From: Nitricoxidireducens sp046726235
GTDB lineage: Bacteria > Pseudomonadota > Gammaproteobacteria > Burkholderiales > Rhodocyclaceae
DNA: 64,000 nucleotides
Reading direction: 5' to 3'
Assembly: GCA_046726235.1 (NCBI GenBank)
Contig: JBKPAD010000002.1
Location: 248,001 to 312,000, forward strand
This document shows, in pieces, positions 60,211 to 64,000 of the stretch. The translations under genes were made by a program, and so were the position numbers. Every line of letters begins with the position of its first letter. The stretch's first letter is position 1. Below the pieces are notes generated by a model. The model did no database searches. It worked only from the letters and a program-made list of their open reading frames with translations, and was not told the origin of the DNA.

Positions 60211-61779
60211 ATGCAAACCGCAGAAAAGATCAAGCCGTGTTTCCCGCTGTTCCGGGACGACGACTACAAAGGCATGATCGCGCGCAAGCGCGAGAAGTTC
60301 GAGGAAGCGCCGGACAAGCAGAAGGTCATCGAGATCTTCGACTGGACCACGAGCAAGGAATACCAGGACCTCAACTTCAAGCGCGAGGCGCTGACCATCA
60401 ACCCGGCCAAGGCCTGCCAGCCGCTCGGCTCCGCCCTGTGCGGACTGGGCTTCCACAAGACGCTGGTCTACATCCACGGCTCGCAGGGCTGCATCGCCTA
60501 CTTCCGCACCTACTTCAACCGTCACTTCAAGGAGCCGGTCGCCATCATCGCCGACTCGATGACGGAAGACGCGGCGGTGTTCGGCGGCCAGAAGAACATC
60601 CATGAAGGCCTCGCCAACGCCAAGGCGCTCTACGGCGCCGAGATGATCGCGATGTCGACGACCTGCATCGCCGAAGTCATCGGCGACGACTTGAACGCCT
60701 TCATCGGCAACGCCCGCAAGGAAGGCCACGTGCCCGAGGACTTCCCGATCCCCTTCGCCCACACGCCGAGCTTCGTCGGTTCGCACGTCACCGGCTGGGA
60801 CAACATGGAAGAAGGCATCCTGCGCTACTTCACGCTCAACAGCATGGACGGCAAGGAACCGGGCAAGAACGGCAAGATCAACATCGTGCCGGGCTTCGAG
60901 ACCTATCTCGGCAACTACCGCATCATCAAGCGCTACATGAAGGAAATGGGCGTCGACTACACGATGCTCTCCGACCCCGAGGAAGTGCTCGACACCCCGG
61001 CCGACGGCGAATTCCGCATGTACGCCGGCGGCACGACGCAGGACGAAGTCAAGGACGCGCCCAACGCCAAGACCACCTTCCTGATGCAGCCGCTGGGCCT
61101 CGACAAGACCAAGAAGTTCGTCGAGACCACCTGGAACCACGAGGTGCCGAAGCTCAACATCCCGATGGGCGTCGAGTGGACCGACGAGTTCCTGATGAAG
61201 GTCTCGGAAGTCACCGGCAAGCCGATCCCGGATTCGCTCAAGCTCGAGCGCGGTCGCCTGGTCGACATGATGACCGACTCGCACGCCTGGCTGCACGGCA
61301 AGAAGATGGCGGTGTTCGGCGATCCCGACTTCACCATGGGCATGGTCAAGCTGCTGATGGAATTCGGCATCGAGCCGACCCACGTCGTCTGCAACAACGG
61401 CAGCAAGAAGTGGGCGAAGGCGATGGAGAAGCTGCTGGCGTCCAGCCCCTACGGCGCCAACGGCAAGGCCTACCCCGGCGCCGACCTCTGGCACCTGCGC
61501 AGCCTGTGCTTCACCGACAAGCCGGACTACATCATCGGCAGCAGCTACGGCAAGTACATCCAGCGCGACACGCTGCACAAGGGCAAGGAGTTCGAGGTGC
61601 CGCTGATCCGCATCGGCTTCCCGATCTTCGACCGCCACCACCTGCACCGCATGACCACGCTGGGCTACGAAGGCGCGATGTACGTGCTGACGACGCTGAC
61701 CAACACCGTGCTCGAACGTCTCGACGACCAGACGCGCGGCATGGGCACGACGGACTACAACCACGACCTGGTCAGGTAA
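60211..61779 (+). CDS. nifK: Nitrogenase MoFe protein beta chain NifK
   Basis: This 522-residue subunit pairs with NifD and supplies the remaining P-cluster ligands: Cys69 (NPAKACQPLG), Cys94 (GSQGCIAYF) and a third in STTCIAEVIGDD. AAAGGAG lies six bases before the ATG at 60211, so I prefer it to the ATG at 60205. nifT begins seven bases downstream. Confidence 0.99.
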   Translation: MQTAEKIKPCFPLFRDDDYKGMIARKREKFEEAPDKQKVIEIFDWTTSKEYQDLNFKREALTINPAKACQPLGSALCGLGFHKTLVYIHGSQGCIAYFRTYFNRHFKEPVAIIADSMTEDAAVFGGQKNIHEGLANAKALYGAEMIAMSTTCIAEVIGDDLNAFIGNARKEGHVPEDFPIPFAHTPSFVGSHVTGWDNMEEGILRYFTLNSMDGKEPGKNGKINIVPGFETYLGNYRIIKRYMKEMGVDYTMLSDPEEVLDTPADGEFRMYAGGTTQDEVKDAPNAKTTFLMQPLGLDKTKKFVETTWNHEVPKLNIPMGVEWTDEFLMKVSEVTGKPIPDSLKLERGRLVDMMTDSHAWLHGKKMAVFGDPDFTMGMVKLLMEFGIEPTHVVCNNGSKKWAKAMEKLLASSPYGANGKAYPGADLWHLRSLCFTDKPDYIIGSSYGKYIQRDTLHKGKEFEVPLIRIGFPIFDRHHLHRMTTLGYEGAMYVLTTLTNTVLERLDDQTRGMGTTDYNHDLVR

Positions 61780-61786
61780 CGCAGAA

Positions 61787-62008
61787 ATGGCCAACATCAT
61801 GATCCGCCGCAGCGACAAGGGCTACGTGTTCTATCTGCCCAAGCGCGACATCGAGGATTCCATCCTGTCCATGGAGTTCGATACCCCGGAGAAGTGGGGC
61901 GGCGAGATCAAGTTGGGCAACGGCGGCACCTACTACATCGAACCCCAGGCCGCACCGGCAAGGTTGCCGTACTCGGTGCGCGCCCGGCGGGTCGATGGCG
62001 TCGAGTAA
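61787..62008 (+). CDS. nifT: NifT (FixU-like) small protein
   Basis: This 73-residue protein begins MANIMIRRSDKGYVFYLPKRD and continues KWGGEIKLGNGGTYYIEP, both characteristic of NifT/FixU. Its biochemical role is unknown and it is usually dispensable. It lies directly after nifK, as in most diazotrophs. Confidence 0.95.
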   Translation: MANIMIRRSDKGYVFYLPKRDIEDSILSMEFDTPEKWGGEIKLGNGGTYYIEPQAAPARLPYSVRARRVDGVE

Positions 62009-62029
62009 ATCAGCAGAAGGAGATTCATC

Positions 62030-62227
62030 ATGGCAATGAAAATCGTACAAGCCGAATGCACGTCCTGCGGCGACTGCGTGCCTGTATGCCCGACCAAGTC
62101 GATCACCGACAAGGGCGGCATCTACAAGATCGCCAAGGACACCTGCACGGAGTGCGAAGGCGAAGCCGATTCGCCGAAGTGCGTGGACGCCTGCCCCGCG
62201 GGCGAAGCCTGCATCGTCTATCTCTGA
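62030..62227 (+). CDS. 2[4Fe-4S] ferredoxin of the nifHDK operon
   Basis: This 65-residue ferredoxin has CTSCGDCVPVCPTKSI and CTECEGEADSPKCVDACPAG, the second with the insertion typical of nif ferredoxins. AGAAGGAGA precedes its ATG. It may donate electrons to NifH or serve cofactor assembly. The repeat copy 2 follows 19 bases downstream. Confidence 0.92.
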   Translation: MAMKIVQAECTSCGDCVPVCPTKSITDKGGIYKIAKDTCTECEGEADSPKCVDACPAGEACIVYL

Positions 62228-62246
62228 TAGACGATGCATTGGGGCC

Positions 62247-62307
62247 CCGCCCCCTCCCAGCCTCCCCCTCGCGGGGGAGGCGACTGATCGGGCTCGCTGC
62301 GCTCGAA
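62247..62307 (+). repeat. C-rich hairpin repeat, copy 2
   Basis: This 61-bp element matches copy 1 at 53455-53514 with about four differences and one extra base. It contains the same perfect 8-bp GC stem. It ends where AAAGGAG, the ribosome-binding site of the next gene, begins. Confidence 0.8.
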
Positions 62308-62318
62308 AGGAGTAGCCC

Positions 62319-63047
62319 ATGTCTACCGCCCAAATGACCCGCGAAGCCGCCCTGCGCATCGCGCTCGCCGCGCGCGAACTCGACGGCATCGGCGTCGCCA
62401 CGCTGGTGCACGGCCTCGCCGCGCGGCTCGAACTGCCGCTGACCGAGGACAAGCTGGCGCGGGTGTCGGTCGAGGACCTGCGCAACATCCTCGCCGGCGA
62501 GCACGAGGATTCGTCCTGCGTCGTCGGCGTTCCCGCCGAAGGCCTCAAGGCCGCCGTGCGCCTGCTCTGGGGCGAGGGCGTCGCCGGCAGCGAACTGCCG
62601 CCGACGCAGCCCTACGCCGACGGCGACATGCCGGGCTCGATCCGCGTCGCCTGCGCCTCGAACCGCGACGAGGAGCTCGACGGCCACTTCGGCTCCTGCG
62701 AACGCTTCCTCGTCTATCAGCTCTCGCCGACCGAGCTGCGCCTGATCGCCGTGCGGCCGACGCTTGCCGCCGACCACGCCGAAGACAAGAACGCCGCACG
62801 CGCCGCGCTGATCGCCGACTGCCAGGTGCTCTACGTGCAGTCGATCGGCGGCCCGGCGGCGGCGAAGGTGGTGCGTGCCGGCGTGCATCCGGTCAAGGTG
62901 CCCAAGCCCCAGCCGGCGCGCGAAGCGCTGCCGCGGCTGCAGCAGACGCTGGTCAATCCGCCGCCCTGGCTGGCGAAGATCATGGGCGTCGACGCGAGTT
63001 CGCTGGCGCCGTTCCGCGAACTGGCCGCGGCGGGAGACGAGGCATGA
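62319..63047 (+). CDS. nafY: NafY/NifY-type dinitrogenase cofactor-binding protein
   Basis: This 242-residue protein has an N-terminal helical domain (residues about 5-75) and a core NifX-like domain from SIRVACASNRDEELDGHFGSCERFLVY to AAKVVRAGVHPVKV. NafY and NifY bind apo-dinitrogenase or FeMo cofactor during MoFe maturation. The two-domain layout fits NafY; NifY is an equally good label. AAAGGAG lies before the start, and the next gene overlaps its stop. Confidence 0.88.
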   Translation: MSTAQMTREAALRIALAARELDGIGVATLVHGLAARLELPLTEDKLARVSVEDLRNILAGEHEDSSCVVGVPAEGLKAAVRLLWGEGVAGSELPPTQPYADGDMPGSIRVACASNRDEELDGHFGSCERFLVYQLSPTELRLIAVRPTLAADHAEDKNAARAALIADCQVLYVQSIGGPAAAKVVRAGVHPVKVPKPQPAREALPRLQQTLVNPPPWLAKIMGVDASSLAPFRELAAAGDEA

Positions 63048-63322
63048 TCGAAGCCGCGACCCTGACGCAGGTGATGGACCAGGTGGCGAGCAACCCGCAC
63101 GCCGGCTACGAAGCACTGGTCGGGCGGCTGCGCGGCAGCTTCCCCGGCATCCACTTCACGGTGTGCGGCGAGGACGACATCCCGGTGCGCCTGCGCGCCG
63201 CGGCCGGCAACGGCCTGTGCAGCCTCTACTACGTGAATTCGGGCGCGCATTGCCTCTCGCTCACCGACGACGCCGAAGCGGCGACCGGGCTGGTCGTCGC
63301 CCTGTGCGACGACGCGGACTGA
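63044..63322 (+). CDS. Small protein of the nifHDK operon (DUF6129-like), function unknown
   Basis: This 92-residue protein reads MIEAATLTQVMDQVASNPHA through LRGSFPGIHFTVCGEDDIP to YYVNSGAHCLSLTDDAEAA. It has two cysteines and looks like a compact alpha/beta fold. It overlaps nafY by four bases. I recall similar small proteins next to nifY in other diazotrophs, but the role is unknown and the family label is from memory. Confidence 0.7.
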   Translation: MIEAATLTQVMDQVASNPHAGYEALVGRLRGSFPGIHFTVCGEDDIPVRLRAAAGNGLCSLYYVNSGAHCLSLTDDAEAATGLVVALCDDAD

Positions 63323-63335
63323 ACCTGGAGACGGC

Positions 63336-64000
63336 ATGAACACGACCATCGCAGCGCCGGAGAACAAGTGGGCCGACCTTGCCGGCGCGGTTGCGCAGAT
63401 GTGCGCCGCGGTGCCGGCGTCCGCCGGCGCGGCGGGACTGTGCAAGGAACTGGCGCGGCTCGCGCCGCAGCTCGCCTTCCGCGAAGTGCTCGCGCGCGGC
63501 GGCTGGTATCGCCCCGGCGGCATCGTCGACGCCACCGGCGCGCGCATCGCCGACGACCTGCCGCAGTGGGTCGAGGACCACCTACGCGCCGCCGACGACG
63601 ACCTGCAGGCGCTCGCCGAGGCCCAGGGCGGCCGCGGCCTGCGCGGCACCCGCATCGAGGGCCGCACGCACTATCTCGTCGCCGCCACCGGAACCAATGC
63701 TGCCGACTTCGTGCAGATCGAGATCGAGGAGTTGCAGGAGACCATCGGCGCCGAGCTGTTCCCCGGCGGCGCCGCCCCGGAGTCGGCCGAGGAGTTGACC
63801 GATCCGCCCGCGGCGGCCGAGCGCGCCCCGCTCGGCGCGCCGCGCTACGCCTTGCGCCGCGTCACCGACATCGGCGGCTTCCTCGCGCGCATCCGTGCGC
63901 AGAAGCCCGAGCCGCAGCCGGTGCACCGCTTCGTCGCGGCCTGGCAGGACAGCAGCGCCGGCTTGGCGACGCAGTTCTCGAACCACTGGGTGCTGGCGGT
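63336..64000 (+). CDS. Nif-region protein cut by the window end, function unknown
   Basis: The gene starts at ATG 63336 after CTGGAGACGGC and remains open for at least 221 codons to the window edge. The product begins MNTTIAAPENKWADLAGAVA, with LARLAPQLAFREVLARGGWY near residue 40, IEIEELQETIGAELFPGG near 130-147 and RFVAAWQDSSAGL near 197. No family is recognised. It lies 13 bases after the previous stop, so it belongs to the nifH transcript. Confidence 0.6.
   Translation, partial: MNTTIAAPENKWADLAGAVAQMCAAVPASAGAAGLCKELARLAPQLAFREVLARGGWYRPGGIVDATGARIADDLPQWVEDHLRAADDDLQALAEAQGGRGLRGTRIEGRTHYLVAATGTNAADFVQIEIEELQETIGAELFPGGAAPESAEELTDPPAAAERAPLGAPRYALRRVTDIGGFLARIRAQKPEPQPVHRFVAAWQDSSAGLATQFSNHWVLA

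Overview
The window is GC-rich DNA of a diazotrophic proteobacterium. NifL-NifA control, an Rnf1-type complex, a DraT/DraG nitrogenase switch, a Shethna-type FeSII protein and the surrounding housekeeping genes suggest a betaproteobacterium, probably Rhodocyclales; the lineage is inferred from family resemblance and gene order. No tRNA, rRNA, CRISPR array, insertion sequence or complete prophage is visible.

Positions 1-37400 are mostly chromosomal housekeeping and signalling genes: murJ, an ArnA-type decarboxylase with arnD, a peroxiredoxin, a PIN-PhoH ATPase, dnaB, dnaQ-rnhA-methyltransferase, gloB, a branched-chain amino acid type ABC transporter (11458-16091), mltD, a haem-motif diguanylate cyclase, a Yej-type peptide ABC transporter without its binding protein, a Lar-like zinc protein, a chemoreceptor, a molybdenum cofactor operon (moaE, moaD, moeA, mobB) joined to a permuted ATP-grasp gene and dinG, an orphan response regulator with a secretin-like protein, an O-acetylhomoserine sulfhydrylase and a CHASE-PAS-GGDEF-EAL protein. 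Two inverted copies of a composite intergenic repeat lie at 5799-6049 and 31543-31865.

From 37690 to the end the window is a nitrogen-fixation region. nifVWZM runs forward. rnfABCDGEH runs in reverse from a control region shared with nifLA. A decayed MNT-HepT pair separates nifA from nifB-fdxN-nifO-fdx-fesII-draG. A reverse operon of draT, a winged-helix-like protein, a 41-residue membrane protein, a SIR2-like protein and a bacteriohemerythrin follows. Then come nifHDK, nifT, a ferredoxin, nafY/nifY, a small conserved protein and a gene cut by the window end. nifEN and nifX are not in the window.

Four NifA upstream activator sites (TGT-N10-ACA), each paired with a GG-N10-GC sigma-54 promoter, precede nifV, nifL, nifB and nifH, so one NifA regulon appears to control the region. 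Rnf and the ferredoxins would supply low-potential electrons, NifB/V/Z/M/W/NafY would build and mature nitrogenase, FeSII and possibly the hemerythrin would protect it from oxygen, and DraT/DraG would switch NifH by ADP-ribosylation. The least explained elements are the draT-linked operon, the composite repeat, the nifH activator site lying inside draT, and the apparently leaderless nifV.
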